Below are positions 51,837 through 61,382 of a stretch of DNA of 64,000 nucleotides, one piece after another. Within the stretch, counting starts at the first letter, position 1, and the number at the start of each line of letters is the position of its first letter. The notes under the pieces were generated by a model that had not been told where the DNA came from, did not search any database, and was given only the letters and a program-made list of their open reading frames with translations. Location: positions 5,147,501-5,211,500 of the forward strand of contig NC_021191.1 of NCBI RefSeq assembly GCF_000389965.1, in the 5' to 3' direction. The position numbers were made by a program, and so were the translations under genes. This stretch comes from Actinoplanes sp. N902-109 (GTDB lineage: Bacteria; Actinomycetota; Actinomycetes; Mycobacteriales; Micromonosporaceae).

Positions 51837-52110
51837 TCACACACGATAGTAGATCGGCTGGCAATCGTCCAATCGGGTGGGTGACCATCGGGCGTCAGGC
51901 CCGTCCGATCCGGGACCGCGGCTCAGGACGGCCCGGTGCGATGGACCACAGTGCCGTGTCGCGCCACGATGGCGGCGATCGGCCCGGTCGCGGTGCTGAT
52001 CGCGCCGGCGGGCCTCGGTGCCGGTGAGACCTCCGTCGCCCACCTCCGGCATGTCCGGGTCGTTACCGCACCCCGGCTTCGCGTACGGCCGGAGTGCCCC
52101 CGGCTGGCGG

Positions 52111-52650
52111 TCAGTGCGGGCTGAGCCGCACCTCGGGTGCCGGCATGCCGTCGGACCAGGCGGCCTCGCGGATCGTGGTCAGCAGCCGCTCCCGCCGTTC
52201 GGGGCTCTGCCGGTCGATGAACAGCACGCCGTCGAGATGGTCGGTCTCGTGCTGCACGCACCGCGCCAGCATGCCCGCGCCGACGAGCTGGATCGGGTCA
52301 CCGTGCCTGGTGTAGCCCTTGGCCACCACGTTCTGCCGGCGCACGGTGTCCAGGTAGATGCCGGGGATCGACAGGCAGCCCTCGGGGCCGTCCTGTACCT
52401 CCTCGTCGGGGAATTCCAGCACCGGGTTGACCAGATGGTCGAACTTACCGTCGCTGAGCTGCGGGGCCAGCGCGAACACCCGCAGGCCCACCCCCAGCTG
52501 CGGGGCGGCCAGCCCGGCACCGCGCCGGTCGGCCAGCGTCTCGGTGAGATCGGCGACCAGCTTGTGCAGCTCGGCGTCGAAGTCGGTGACGGGGGCGGCC
52601 GGCGTGCGCAGCACCGGGTCCCCGATCAGCGTGATGGGCAAAACGGTCAT
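52111..52650 (-). CDS. def: Peptide deformylase
   Basis: A 179-residue enzyme with all three PDF motifs: GAGLAAPQLG (motif 1), EGCLSIPG (motif 2 with metal Cys) and QHETDHLDG (motif 3 with two metal His and catalytic Glu). It removes the formyl group from nascent proteins. It is in a single-gene unit here, divergent from the GGDEF-EAL gene. Length and motifs are standard for actinomycete PDF1. Confidence 0.96.
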   Translation of the reverse strand: MTVLPITLIGDPVLRTPAAPVTDFDAELHKLVADLTETLADRRGAGLAAPQLGVGLRVFALAPQLSDGKFDHLVNPVLEFPDEEVQDGPEGCLSIPGIYLDTVRRQNVVAKGYTRHGDPIQLVGAGMLARCVQHETDHLDGVLFIDRQSPERRERLLTTIREAAWSDGMPAPEVRLSPH

Positions 52651-52814
52651 GTCAGCTACTACTCCGCTCGGCGGGCGCTGCGGCGATGGTCAACTCCCAC
52701 GGTATTCCGTACCGGCGGGTTGCAGAACAGGTGCATCGGCCCGGACCCCTGCGGCACCCACCGCAACCGGCCGAACAGAGGGGCCGGAACAACAGCTGGC
52801 GGAGGAACAGCACC

Positions 52815-55046
52815 ATGGTCGCACGACTGCCCCGGGCCGCTCTCGGCCTGATCACGCTCATCCTGCTCGGGCAGGTGCTGGCGCTGACCCTGGACAGCGC
52901 CCGCAACCCGGTGCTCGGCCTGTCGTTGTTGCTGCTCGACGGGCTCGGCCTGATCTACAGCGCCCGGGCCGCACGCTCGCCGCACACCCGCCTGACCTGG
53001 CTGCTCGCCGCGCTCGGGCGTGGGTTCTCGCTGATCAGCACCGTCTCGTTCACGGTCAACGAGGTCACCGGCTCGATGGTGTGGTGGTGGACGGCGGTGC
53101 TCAGCGGTCTGATGATGTTCCTGTGCCTGACCGGCGCCGCGCTGTCGGTGTCCGCCCGGCGCCTGGAGAACCGTCAGCAGGCGGCCTTTCTCGCCGAACT
53201 CGTGACCGTGCTCAGCAGCGGCTTCATGCTGGTCTGGTACTTCGTGCTGGACCGGGTGCTGCAGCGCGAGGCGACGCTGCACTGGATCTTCGAGATCGGC
53301 TACCCGCTGGGCACCCTGCTGCTGCTCGTGGCGGTCAGCGCGGTGCTGCTGCGCGGCGCCATGGCGCATGTCAACCGGGCGGTCACCATGCTGCTCGGCG
53401 GCATCCTCATCTATGCCGTCGCGGACACCCTGTTCTCGGCCGTCCGGGCCGAGGGCGACCAGGCCGGCCACTCCTCGCTGGCCTCGGCCGCCCTGGTGCT
53501 CGCCTCGCTGGTGATGACCGTCGGCGCGATGCAGCAGTGCGCGATCGCGCCGCAGGCGGGCGAGCCGGACACCGCCGAGATGCCGGGCTGGTCGACCCGG
53601 TTGCCGTACGTGGCGGTGGGTTTCGGCAACGTGCTGCTGCTGGTGCTGACCATCCGCGGGCACGCCTTCCTGCTGTGGGGCGGACTGACTGCCGGGCAGA
53701 CCATGATGACCACCGCGCTGGCCGTACGGCAGTACCTCTCGCTGCGCGACAGCCGCCGGATCAACGTCACCGACACACTCACCGGCCTGGCCAACGTGGC
53801 CGGGATGCGCCAGGCGCTGGACCGGGCCGAGCAGCGCCCCGAGCCGGCCGCCCTGATGCTGCTCGACCTCGACGGTTTCAAGCAGGTCAACGACCGGCTC
53901 GGGCACGAGGCCGGGGACCGGGTGCTGATCGAGTTCGCCCGGCTGCTGCGCCAGTCGGTGCGCCGCGGCGACCTGGCCGGCCGGGTCGGCGGCGACGAGT
54001 TCGTGGTGCTGCTGGCCGACGTCCACCGTACCGAGCAGGTGGTCGCCGTCGCGGAGCGGATCCTGGCGACGCTGGCGGCCAGCCCGCTCACCCTGGCCGG
54101 GGAGGCGGTCACGATCCGCTGCAGCATCGGCATGGCCCTGTCCCAGCCCGGCGACACCGCCAAGGAGCTGCAACACCGGGCCGACGTCGCGATGTACGAG
54201 TCCAAGCGGGCCGGCACCCACGGCTGGCGGCTGTTCGACCTCTCGATGACCGACCGGCGCAACCGCGACACCGGCCTGGCCGACGCCCTGGAGGCGGCGC
54301 TGGGCACCGGCCAGTTCCAGCTCGCCTACCAGCCGCTGGTCGACCTGGCCGGGGGCAAGCCGGTCGGCGTGGAGGCGCTGCTGCGCTGGGAGCACCCGGT
54401 GCACGGAGCCATCTCGCCGGCCGAGTTCATCCCGATCGCCGAACGCACCGGCTCGATCGTCGCCATCGGCCGCTGGGTGCTGCAGGAGACGTGCCGTCAG
54501 GTGCAGCAGTGGCGCAGCACCCAGCCGGCCGCCGCCACCCTGTACGCCAGCGTCAACGTCTCCGCCCGTCAGCTCCAGGAACCGGCGTTCCTCGGCGACG
54601 TGCTGGCCGCCCTCGCGGTCAGCGGCCTGCCCGCGGACGCGCTGGTGCTGGAGATCACCGAGTCGGCCATCGTGGACGAGCAGATCGCGGTCCCGGCCTG
54701 CGAGGCCCTGCGCCGGCACGGCATCCGGGTCGCGGTGGACGATTTCGGTACGGGATACTCGTCGCTGCACCTGCTCACCCAGCTCCCGGTGGACATCCTC
54801 AAGATCGACCGCAGTTTCGTGGCCAGACTCGACGGCACCCGCCGCGGCGCCGGCGTGGCCGAGGCGGTCATCCGGCTCGCCGACGTGCTCGGCCTGACCA
54901 CGGTGGCGGAGGGCATCGAGACCACCGCGCAGGTCGCTGAGCTGCAACTGCTGGGCTGCCCGGTGGCGCAGGGCTATCTGTTCGCCCGCCCGATGACCGC
55001 GGCGGACTTCGCCGCGTCGCTGAGCGCGCGCGAGCCTGCCGCCTGA
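52815..55046 (+). CDS. Membrane-bound GGDEF-EAL protein (c-di-GMP turnover), second copy
   Basis: A 743-residue protein. GGAGG ribosome binding site nine bases before the ATG at 52815. Residues 1-310 give about nine to ten transmembrane helices. The GGDEF domain starts TDTLTGLANVAGM (near 320), has RVGGDEF (near 393) with an RxxD pattern (RRGD) upstream. The EAL domain keeps VEALLRWEHP (near 520), SVNVSARQ, EITESA, DDFGTGYSSLHLL (near 642), KIDRSF and AEGIETT. Both catalytic sites look intact. It has the same overall layout as the protein at 16081 but a different membrane region. These two are candidates for opposing or conditional c-di-GMP control of development. Confidence 0.93.
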   Translation: MVARLPRAALGLITLILLGQVLALTLDSARNPVLGLSLLLLDGLGLIYSARAARSPHTRLTWLLAALGRGFSLISTVSFTVNEVTGSMVWWWTAVLSGLMMFLCLTGAALSVSARRLENRQQAAFLAELVTVLSSGFMLVWYFVLDRVLQREATLHWIFEIGYPLGTLLLLVAVSAVLLRGAMAHVNRAVTMLLGGILIYAVADTLFSAVRAEGDQAGHSSLASAALVLASLVMTVGAMQQCAIAPQAGEPDTAEMPGWSTRLPYVAVGFGNVLLLVLTIRGHAFLLWGGLTAGQTMMTTALAVRQYLSLRDSRRINVTDTLTGLANVAGMRQALDRAEQRPEPAALMLLDLDGFKQVNDRLGHEAGDRVLIEFARLLRQSVRRGDLAGRVGGDEFVVLLADVHRTEQVVAVAERILATLAASPLTLAGEAVTIRCSIGMALSQPGDTAKELQHRADVAMYESKRAGTHGWRLFDLSMTDRRNRDTGLADALEAALGTGQFQLAYQPLVDLAGGKPVGVEALLRWEHPVHGAISPAEFIPIAERTGSIVAIGRWVLQETCRQVQQWRSTQPAAATLYASVNVSARQLQEPAFLGDVLAALAVSGLPADALVLEITESAIVDEQIAVPACEALRRHGIRVAVDDFGTGYSSLHLLTQLPVDILKIDRSFVARLDGTRRGAGVAEAVIRLADVLGLTTVAEGIETTAQVAELQLLGCPVAQGYLFARPMTAADFAASLSAREPAA

Positions 55047-55084
55047 CGGGTTTGCCGGCGCGGCGGCAGGGCACCCCTGGACGT

Positions 55085-55552
55085 ATGGCTACCGGATTCC
55101 TCGCCGGCGCCGCGGCCGGCGCCGCGGGCACCGCCGCACTCAACGCCGCCACCTACCTCGACATGACGGTACGCGGCCGGGCCGCCAGCAGCACACCGGA
55201 GCAGACCGTGGAAGCCCTCGAGGACCGGCTGCCGGTCTCCGTACCGGGCGAGGGCGACACCCGGACGAACCGGGTCAGCGGGCTGGGCAGCCTGACCGGG
55301 GTGATCACCGGCGTGGGCATCGGCGCCACCTGGGGCATGCTGCGCCGGGCCGGTTTCCGCCCGCCCCTCCCGGTCGGCGCGGTGCTGGCCGGCATCACCG
55401 CGATGGCCTCGACCGACGTCTCGATGGCCCGGCTGCGGGTGACCGATCCGCGCAGCTGGTCGGCCACCGACTGGGTCAGCGACCTGCTGCCGCACCTGAT
55501 CTACGGTGCGGTGACCTACGCGACGGTGAGCGCGCTCGACCGCAACCGGTGA
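55085..55552 (+). CDS. Small hypothetical membrane protein
   Basis: A 155-residue protein. It starts ATGFLAGAAAGAAGTAALNAATYLDM, a glycine-zipper-like hydrophobic segment. A polar region with EQTVEALEDRLPVSVPGEG follows, then two more hydrophobic helices (LTGVITGVGIGATWGML and LPVGAVLAGITAMAS) and DWVSDLLPHLIYGAVTYATVSAL. Three to four membrane segments in total. The pattern is shared by unnamed actinomycete membrane proteins. It begins 38 bases after the GGDEF-EAL gene, so it may be co-transcribed. Confidence 0.75.
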   Translation: MATGFLAGAAAGAAGTAALNAATYLDMTVRGRAASSTPEQTVEALEDRLPVSVPGEGDTRTNRVSGLGSLTGVITGVGIGATWGMLRRAGFRPPLPVGAVLAGITAMASTDVSMARLRVTDPRSWSATDWVSDLLPHLIYGAVTYATVSALDRNR

Positions 55553-55594
55553 CACCGCCGCACAAGCCGGTCCGGCGGGGCCGCGCGGCGCAGG

Positions 55595-55843
55595 TCAGCC
55601 CCGGCCCTTGAGCACGCAGACCATCCCGGCCAGCCACGGCAGCACCGACAGCACGGCGCCCTTGACCCCACCGAAGGCCAGCATGGCCAGGGCGATCAGG
55701 CACAGGACGGCCCCGATCACCATGGGGGCGCGGCCGGGCGGGCGGCGCTCCTCCTGGAACGCCGCGGTGAAGCCGGGGTCCTCGCGGTGCAGGTTCGCCA
55801 CGATGTCCTCGAAGCTGTCCTCGCCCTTGCCCTCGGCTGCCAC
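55595..55843 (-). CDS. DUF3040 family small membrane protein
   Basis: An 82-residue protein. N-terminal amphipathic stretch EDIVANLHREDPGFTAAFQEE, then two hydrophobic helices (MVIGAVLCLIALAMLAFGG and VLSVLPWLAGMVCVL). The L..DP.fa..f motif before a pair of helices matches DUF3040 proteins of actinobacteria. Function unknown. It is convergent to the gene at 55085 and divergent from the GAF-ANTAR gene. Confidence 0.8.
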   Translation of the reverse strand: MAAEGKGEDSFEDIVANLHREDPGFTAAFQEERRPPGRAPMVIGAVLCLIALAMLAFGGVKGAVLSVLPWLAGMVCVLKGRG

Positions 55844-55903
55844 CAGTCGAGCTTACGGCCGACTGCCAGGTTTAGCCGCCGCTCGATTGCGAACGCTGCA
55901 ACG

Positions 55904-56665
55904 ATGACGCAACCGTACGCAGCCCTGCTCGATGCCTTGCTCGACGACCCGGACGCGGTGACGTTCCTGCGCCGGGTCGTTCGGATCGCCGCCGACGACG
56001 TGCTGCCGGGTGCGGCGTGCGCGGGGCTGATGCGCACCGGCGCGCGGGAGTGGGTGACCGCGGCCAGCGACCAGCTGGCCGCCCGGGCCGACGAGATCGG
56101 TTACGGCGCGGACGAGGGACCCTGCCTCGACGCGATCGCCGGAGGATCGGTGGTTGCCGTCGGCAATCTCGGACAGGACGGACGGTGGCCGGCCTTCCGG
56201 CCGTACGCGATGGTGGTGGGGGTTTCCAGCCTGCTGGCGGTGCCGCTGCGGGCCGAGCCACGCATGGCGGCCGCATTGATGGTCTGTTCCGGACAGCCGG
56301 ATTCTTTCACCGGCGCTCGCCGGGACAGTTTCGAGGCGTTCGCCGCGCGCTGCGCGGGCGGACTGGCCCAGCTGCAGCGGATCACCGACCTGGTCGACAT
56401 CGAGGTCCAGCTGCGTCAGGCGCTGGACTCGCGCGGCATCATCGACCAGGCCATCGGCATCGTGATGGCGCAGCAGCGGTGCGCCGCGGACACGGCGCTG
56501 GGGCTGCTCCGCGCCGCCTCCCAGCGCACCAACCGCAAGCTGCGCGAGCTGTCCACCGACATCGTGACCCGGGTGGGCGGTCAGTCCCCCTGCCCGCCGA
56601 CCCCGTTCCAGATCCGGTCTCACGTCACCAGCAGCCCCAGGCCCGGCCGTACCCCGTTCAGGTGA
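55904..56665 (+). CDS. GAF-ANTAR regulator
   Basis: A 253-residue protein. The N-terminal GAF domain (about residues 20-160) has DEGPCLDAIAGGSVVAVGNLGQDGRWPAF, a classic actinomycete GAF pattern. The ANTAR domain follows (LRQALDSRGIIDQAIGIVMAQQRCAADTALGLLRAASQRTNRKLRELSTDIV), an RNA-binding antiterminator module. The ~30-residue C-terminal tail is Pro/Ser-rich. Such proteins prevent transcription termination on target mRNAs in response to a GAF signal. It precedes a SigB/SigF-type sigma factor by 164 bases. Confidence 0.9.
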   Translation: MTQPYAALLDALLDDPDAVTFLRRVVRIAADDVLPGAACAGLMRTGAREWVTAASDQLAARADEIGYGADEGPCLDAIAGGSVVAVGNLGQDGRWPAFRPYAMVVGVSSLLAVPLRAEPRMAAALMVCSGQPDSFTGARRDSFEAFAARCAGGLAQLQRITDLVDIEVQLRQALDSRGIIDQAIGIVMAQQRCAADTALGLLRAASQRTNRKLRELSTDIVTRVGGQSPCPPTPFQIRSHVTSSPRPGRTPFR

Positions 56666-56829
56666 GCCATCTGCCGCCCCTTCCCGGACTGCTCCCAGCG
56701 TGCCGGGCGGGTACCGCGCGGACCGGGCTTTACACCGGCTGGTCAATCGCACATCTGACCGTTGCGGTGTCCGGCACCCGGGGCTACGGTCTGCGGAACG
56801 CCCCGGGTGGCTCAGCGAGGGGGGTGCCG

Positions 56830-57963
56830 ATGGCCGCCGCTCACCCGCAGAACGCAGCGCGCGAGGACCTCGACGAGATCGCCACGGCGTACGTCAGGTG
56901 CAGCGCCACAGCCGGTCAGTCCCGGCGGGCCGTGCTGCGCAACGAGGTCATCACCGGGCTGCTGCCGTTCGCCGACCGGCTGGCCCGCCGCTACCGGCTG
57001 CGCGGCGAGCCCCTCGACGATCTCGAGCAGGTCGCCCGGATGGGTCTGGTCAAGGCGATCGACCGGTACGACCCGGAGCGCGGCTCGTTCACCGCGTTCG
57101 CCGTGATCACCATCAACGGCGAAATCAAGCGGCACTTCCGCGACCGCACGTGGAGCCTGCACGTCACCCGGCGGCTGCAGGACCAGTCGCTGGAGGTCAA
57201 GTCCGCCACCGAGCTGCTCAGCCAGCGGATGTCCCGCGAGCCGACCACCGCCGAGCTGGCCGGGCACCTCAACATGAGCGAGGAGGACGTGCGCCGGGCC
57301 CGGCAGGGCGCCGCCGACCACACCGCGCTGTCGCTGGCCATGCCGGTCGGCGACGACGACGAGCAGGAACTCGGCGACCTGGTCGGCATGCGCGACGCCT
57401 CGATCGAGTCCCTGGCCGACCGGATGACCGTCACCCGGCTGGTGCGCCGGTTGCCGGCCCGGGTCCAGCGGATCATCGGCCTGCGCTTCTACGGCAACCT
57501 GACCCAGGCCGAGATCGCCGAGCAGCTGGGCATCTCGCAGATGCACGTGTCACGGCTGCTGGGCCAGGCGCTGAGCTGGCTGCGCGCGGCCATGCTGAGC
57601 GACGTCCCGCCACCGTGGACCGGCATGGTCCCCGACGACGACTACACCAAGCTGTGGATCCGGTTGCGGCACACCGCCGCGGGCGCGACGGTGCTGGTCT
57701 CCGGCGAGATCGACCGGGACAACGCCGCCCAGGCCCGGCTGCGGCTGCGCGAGGCGATCGCCCAGGCCCCCGGGTACGGTCTGGTGGTCGACCTGACCCG
57801 GCTGCCCCTGGTGGACGCGGCCGGCGCAGCGGTGCTGCGCGACATGGCGATGGCCGCCCGGCTGGCTTCCGTGCCGCTGGCGATCACCGGCCTGCAGCCC
57901 CAGGTCAGACGGGTGCTGTCGGTGCTGGGAGTGGATCTGGACAGCGTCGCACGGCGTCCTTGA
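56830..57963 (+). CDS. SigB/SigF-type sigma factor fused to a C-terminal STAS domain
   Basis: A 377-residue protein. Sigma regions: LPFADRLARRYRLRGEPLDDLEQVARMGLVKAIDRYDPERGSFTAFAVITINGEIKRHFRDRTW (region 2), REPTTAELAGHLNMSEEDVRRAR (region 3), LPARVQRIIGLRFYGNLTQAEIAEQLGISQMHVSRLL (region 4). After a linker, residues ~270-377 form a STAS domain (VLVSGEIDRDNAAQARLRLREAI..., YGLVVDLTRLPLVDAAGAAVLRD). The serine normally phosphorylated (DSSG) is replaced (DAAG), so kinase control through that residue is lost. The fusion puts an anti-sigma antagonist module on the sigma itself. The ATG at 56830 follows GAGGGG. The last 59 bases overlap the convergent dhaM gene. Confidence 0.92.
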   Translation: MAAAHPQNAAREDLDEIATAYVRCSATAGQSRRAVLRNEVITGLLPFADRLARRYRLRGEPLDDLEQVARMGLVKAIDRYDPERGSFTAFAVITINGEIKRHFRDRTWSLHVTRRLQDQSLEVKSATELLSQRMSREPTTAELAGHLNMSEEDVRRARQGAADHTALSLAMPVGDDDEQELGDLVGMRDASIESLADRMTVTRLVRRLPARVQRIIGLRFYGNLTQAEIAEQLGISQMHVSRLLGQALSWLRAAMLSDVPPPWTGMVPDDDYTKLWIRLRHTAAGATVLVSGEIDRDNAAQARLRLREAIAQAPGYGLVVDLTRLPLVDAAGAAVLRDMAMAARLASVPLAITGLQPQVRRVLSVLGVDLDSVARRP

Positions 57964-60900
57964 CCGCGGGCACCCGCGGCGGCGCCACGCTCAGCTCCCG
58001 TACGCCCAGCCCGAGCAGCTCCGGCACCGCGGTCCCGTCGGCGGCGAGCTCACCGCACACCGCCACGGTCACCCCGGTGCCGATCTCCCGGCACACCGCG
58101 CCGATCAGCCGCAGCACCGCCGGGTCGCGGGCGCCGGCCAGCCCGGCCAGCGCCGGGTTGCCCCGTTCGGCGGCGAGCGTGTACTGCGTCAGGTCGTTGG
58201 TGCCGACGCTGACGAAATCCACGTACGGCGTGAAGCGGGCCGCCGTGAGCGCCGCCGCGGGCACCTCGATCATGATGCCGACCCGCAGCCCCGGCACCAC
58301 GCCACCGGCCTCGTCCAGCACCCGCCGGGCCGCCACCAGCTCATCGACCGACGTCACCATCGGGAACATCACGCTGACCGGCGTGCGCCGGGCCACCTCG
58401 ACGATCGCCCGCAACTGCGCGGCGAACAGCTCCCGGTGCGCGAGCGAGTGCCGGATCCCCCGTACCCCCAGGAACGGGTTCGCCTCGGCGGCCATCGGCA
58501 CGTACGGCAACGGCTTGTCGCCACCGACATCCAGCGTGCGCAGCGTGATCCGCCGCCCGCCGAGGGCCTCGGCAATCGACAGGTAGACGGACACCTGCTC
58601 ATCGACATCGGGTGCGCTGTCCCGGCCGAGGAACAGGAACTCGGTGCGGACCAGCCCGGCCAGGTCGGCCCCGTTGGCCGCGGCCACCCGCGCGTCCCCG
58701 ACCGACCCGACATTCGCCCCGACCGCGACCGGCACCCCACCCCGGGTCACCGCAGCCGCGCCGGCCCGCGCGACCGAGGCCCGCTGCTCGGCACGCGCGG
58801 CAGCGGCCCGCTCCTCGAACCGGCGCAGCACCCCCGGCGGCGGATCCACGACGACCTCGCCGGTGCTGCCGTCCAGCGCAACCGGCGTACCCTCGGCAAC
58901 GTCCGGCCCCGGCCAGCCGACCACCGCCGGAATCCCCCGTCCCCGCAGCACGATGGTGGCGTGCGAGGTCGGACTCCCGGCCCGCTGCACCACCCCGGCC
59001 ACCCGCCCGGCATCCAGCCCCGCGGCCTCCGCGGGCGTCAGCTCCTCGGCGAAAACCACGCCGTCCCCGCTCACGGCACCCCGCGGAAGGCCCAGCAACA
59101 CGCGCGCCACCTGATCGGCAACCGCCCGCACATCAGCCCCCCGCTCCCGCAGGTACGGATCGGCGAGCGCCGCGAACTCCCCCGCAACCCGCCCGGTAGC
59201 CGCCACCCACGCCTCCGGCGCGGTCGCCCCGCCGGCGATACGCCCCCACACCTCGGCCAGAATCGCGTCGTCATCGAGCAACGCCAGATGCGCCCGGAAG
59301 ATCTCACCCCGCTGCCGCCCGATCTCCCGCCGGGCCGCCGCTAATGCATCCTGCATGCGAGCGGTTTCCACTGCGGCGCCCCGCGACTCCTCAACCGGCA
59401 CCACCACCGCCGCACGCCGCAACTCCCGCTTCGGCCCCACCCCCACCCCGGGCGCGGCCGGCGTCCCACCCACGCTCTTTCCCGGTACGGCCGCAGCCAC
59501 CTCCCCCAGGGACCCCACTCTTTCGGCAGCTCCCGCGACACCTACGACTTCCTCAGCTCCCGCCGCACCCGCAGCTTCCGCGACTCCCCCAACACCTGCC
59601 ACTTGCCCGCCACCCACAACGCCCGCAGCTCCTGCGGCTCTCCGCCCACCGGCAGCATCCGCCGCTTCCCCTGCTCCCCCGGCACCCGCGGCTTCCCCAG
59701 CTCCCGCAGTCACCACGGCTTCCCCCACTCCCGCGGCTTCCCCGAGCCTCACAGCTGCTACGGCTTCCCCGGGCCCCACAGCTCCTGCGGGATTCCGCGC
59801 TCCCACAGCACCCGCCGCTGCCCCCGCGCCCACGGCTTCCCCGACATACGCAGTTTCCCCAGCTCCTCCAACTCCTGCGGCTTCCCCAGGCCTCACATCT
59901 CCCGTGGCGACCACATCACCCACGGCGCCCGCAGCCTCCCCGGCTCTTGCGGCCTCCCCGACTCCTGCGGCCGAAGACCCGCGACTGCTGGAGGTCCGAT
60001 CGGCGGAGCGCCCTGCCGAGGAACCAGCCGCCCACTCGCCGGAGACAGAACCGGTCGCGGAAATCTCCGTCAGGGAGGCGGCGGCAGGCGAGACTTCTGG
60101 CGGGAAGGCGGGATGCGCTGGGCTTTCCGCAACAGTCGCACCCGAAACAGCTCGTCCGGCAGAAGCATCAAAGGCAGCTGCTCCACCGGACGCAACGGAT
60201 CGAGGACCCTCGGGCGGGATGGCGAGATCGGCCGGGCCTTCCGCACCGGACGCACCGGACGCACCGGACGCACCGGACGCACCGGAGGACGTTCTCCCGC
60301 CGGACGCAACGGCCCCAACTGACGAAGCGCCCTCATCGGGCAAAGCGGCTTCGTCCGACAAAGCTCGCTCATCGGGCGCATCGACTTCACTGGACGAAGC
60401 CGGCCCAGTCGACGCGACCCCGCCACCGGACGGAGCTGGCCCAGCCCACGCGGCCGCCTCACCGGACGAAGGAAATCCGGCGGGCCCGGCCGACGCGACA
60501 GGACCAGCCGACGCACCAGAGCCGGCGGGAGCAGCAGCCGAGCCAGCCGACGCACCAGACCCGGCGGACGCGGCAACCGGGCCCGCCGAAGTGGGTGACG
60601 GTGTGCGCGCCGCGGCTTGTCCGGCCCGAGTCTGCGGGATGGCGTCGGCGGATGCCTCGGCGGGTTCGCCGAAGGCTGTGGCGGCCAGGGTTGTGGCGTG
60701 GGTGATGGCGGCGGTTGCCTGGGGGCCGGTGGCTCGGATCTGGAGGGTGTGGCCGCGGACGGCGCCGAGGGTGGCCACTCGGGTGAGGCTGGTGGCCGGG
60801 ACCCAGGGGGTGCCGGTGGTGGCGTTGCGCAGCTCGACGGTGGCGTCGAAGGTGCGGAGGTCGGTGACGAGGCGGGCGGCGGGGCGGGCGTGCAGGCCGT

Positions 60901-61378
60901 GCTCGTTGATGATCGGGAACTCGATGACGGGGGCAGCGGCGGGCGGCGCTCCGGGCGTACCGGCGGGTGGGGTTGATCGGAGGTGGGATTGTTTGCCGGC
61001 CAGGCCGGCGGTGGCCTCGGCGGCGACGTCGGGGCGGGCGGCGCCGGTGGCGGCGGTGACGGCGGCCGCGAGGAGGCCTTCGACCAGGGGTGCGGGGCTG
61101 AGGTCCACGCGGGTGCGCAGGTCGTCGTCGAGCATCTCCAGGGCCAGGTCGGCGGAGAGGACGGCGCTGCCCAGGTCCATCAGCACCAGCACGCCGTCGC
61201 CGTCGTCGGCTGCCGCGACGGCGTCGGCGATGGCGATGGCGTCCGTGCCGGTGGTGGTCTCGTCGAGGCCGGCTGCGATCTCGATGCGTACCGGGGTGCC
61301 GGTGGTCATCTCGCGGGCGAGGGCGACCGCGGCGCGGGCCAGGGGGCGGCTGTGGCTGACCACGACGAGACCGACCAT
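57905..61378 (-). CDS. dhaM: DhaM: EIIA(Dha)-HPr-Enzyme I fusion phosphotransferase with giant linker
   Basis: A 1,157-residue protein. EIIA-Dha (residues 1-130) has VVSHSRPLA with phospho-His9. HPr (about 150-240) has NEHGLHARPAARL with His163 and a TSLTRVATLG serine loop. A ~390-residue low-complexity Ala/Gly/Glu/Ser linker follows (about 245-635). Full-length Enzyme I (about 636-1157) starts GGTPAAPGVGVG, has phospho-His in GSPTSHATIVLRG (near 807), LVRTEFLFLGRD, GGDKPLPY, FPMVTS and GTNDLTQYTLAAERGNP. E. coli DhaM has only the first half of EI; here the PEP-binding half is present too. One chain can therefore pass phosphate from PEP to DhaL-ADP. It follows dhaL by four bases. Confidence 0.92.
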   Translation of the reverse strand: MVGLVVVSHSRPLARAAVALAREMTTGTPVRIEIAAGLDETTTGTDAIAIADAVAAADDGDGVLVLMDLGSAVLSADLALEMLDDDLRTRVDLSPAPLVEGLLAAAVTAATGAARPDVAAEATAGLAGKQSHLRSTPPAGTPGAPPAAAPVIEFPIINEHGLHARPAARLVTDLRTFDATVELRNATTGTPWVPATSLTRVATLGAVRGHTLQIRATGPQATAAITHATTLAATAFGEPAEASADAIPQTRAGQAAARTPSPTSAGPVAASAGSGASAGSAAAPAGSGASAGPVASAGPAGFPSSGEAAAWAGPAPSGGGVASTGPASSSEVDAPDERALSDEAALPDEGASSVGAVASGGRTSSGASGASGASGASGAEGPADLAIPPEGPRSVASGGAAAFDASAGRAVSGATVAESPAHPAFPPEVSPAAASLTEISATGSVSGEWAAGSSAGRSADRTSSSRGSSAAGVGEAARAGEAAGAVGDVVATGDVRPGEAAGVGGAGETAYVGEAVGAGAAAGAVGARNPAGAVGPGEAVAAVRLGEAAGVGEAVVTAGAGEAAGAGGAGEAADAAGGRRAAGAAGVVGGGQVAGVGGVAEAAGAAGAEEVVGVAGAAERVGSLGEVAAAVPGKSVGGTPAAPGVGVGPKRELRRAAVVVPVEESRGAAVETARMQDALAAARREIGRQRGEIFRAHLALLDDDAILAEVWGRIAGGATAPEAWVAATGRVAGEFAALADPYLRERGADVRAVADQVARVLLGLPRGAVSGDGVVFAEELTPAEAAGLDAGRVAGVVQRAGSPTSHATIVLRGRGIPAVVGWPGPDVAEGTPVALDGSTGEVVVDPPPGVLRRFEERAAAARAEQRASVARAGAAAVTRGGVPVAVGANVGSVGDARVAAANGADLAGLVRTEFLFLGRDSAPDVDEQVSVYLSIAEALGGRRITLRTLDVGGDKPLPYVPMAAEANPFLGVRGIRHSLAHRELFAAQLRAIVEVARRTPVSVMFPMVTSVDELVAARRVLDEAGGVVPGLRVGIMIEVPAAALTAARFTPYVDFVSVGTNDLTQYTLAAERGNPALAGLAGARDPAVLRLIGAVCREIGTGVTVAVCGELAADGTAVPELLGLGVRELSVAPPRVPAVKDAVRRCPDPLPAPTAPV

Positions 61379-61382
61379 GGTG

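Larger units (their letters stand above)
51203..52110. other. 0.9-kb stretch without a supportable gene
   Basis: No credible gene is seen. The part next to the sigma factor holds a 20-bp GCCGGGCCTGCCCGGCG direct repeat (about 51283 and 51314) and a 16-17 bp tandem array (51354-51469). Near 51720-51775 short units of accatgac(c/t)-agcc/ggg-cgc repeat. A strong hairpin sits at 51793-51836. The sigma factor promoter should lie here. Confidence 0.6.

Noticed and set aside
51633..51884. 83-residue plus-strand frame near the sigma factor
   Set aside because: Made of short repeats (TMTSRTMTGRTKIGRT) caused by tandem DNA units; no sign of a real gene.
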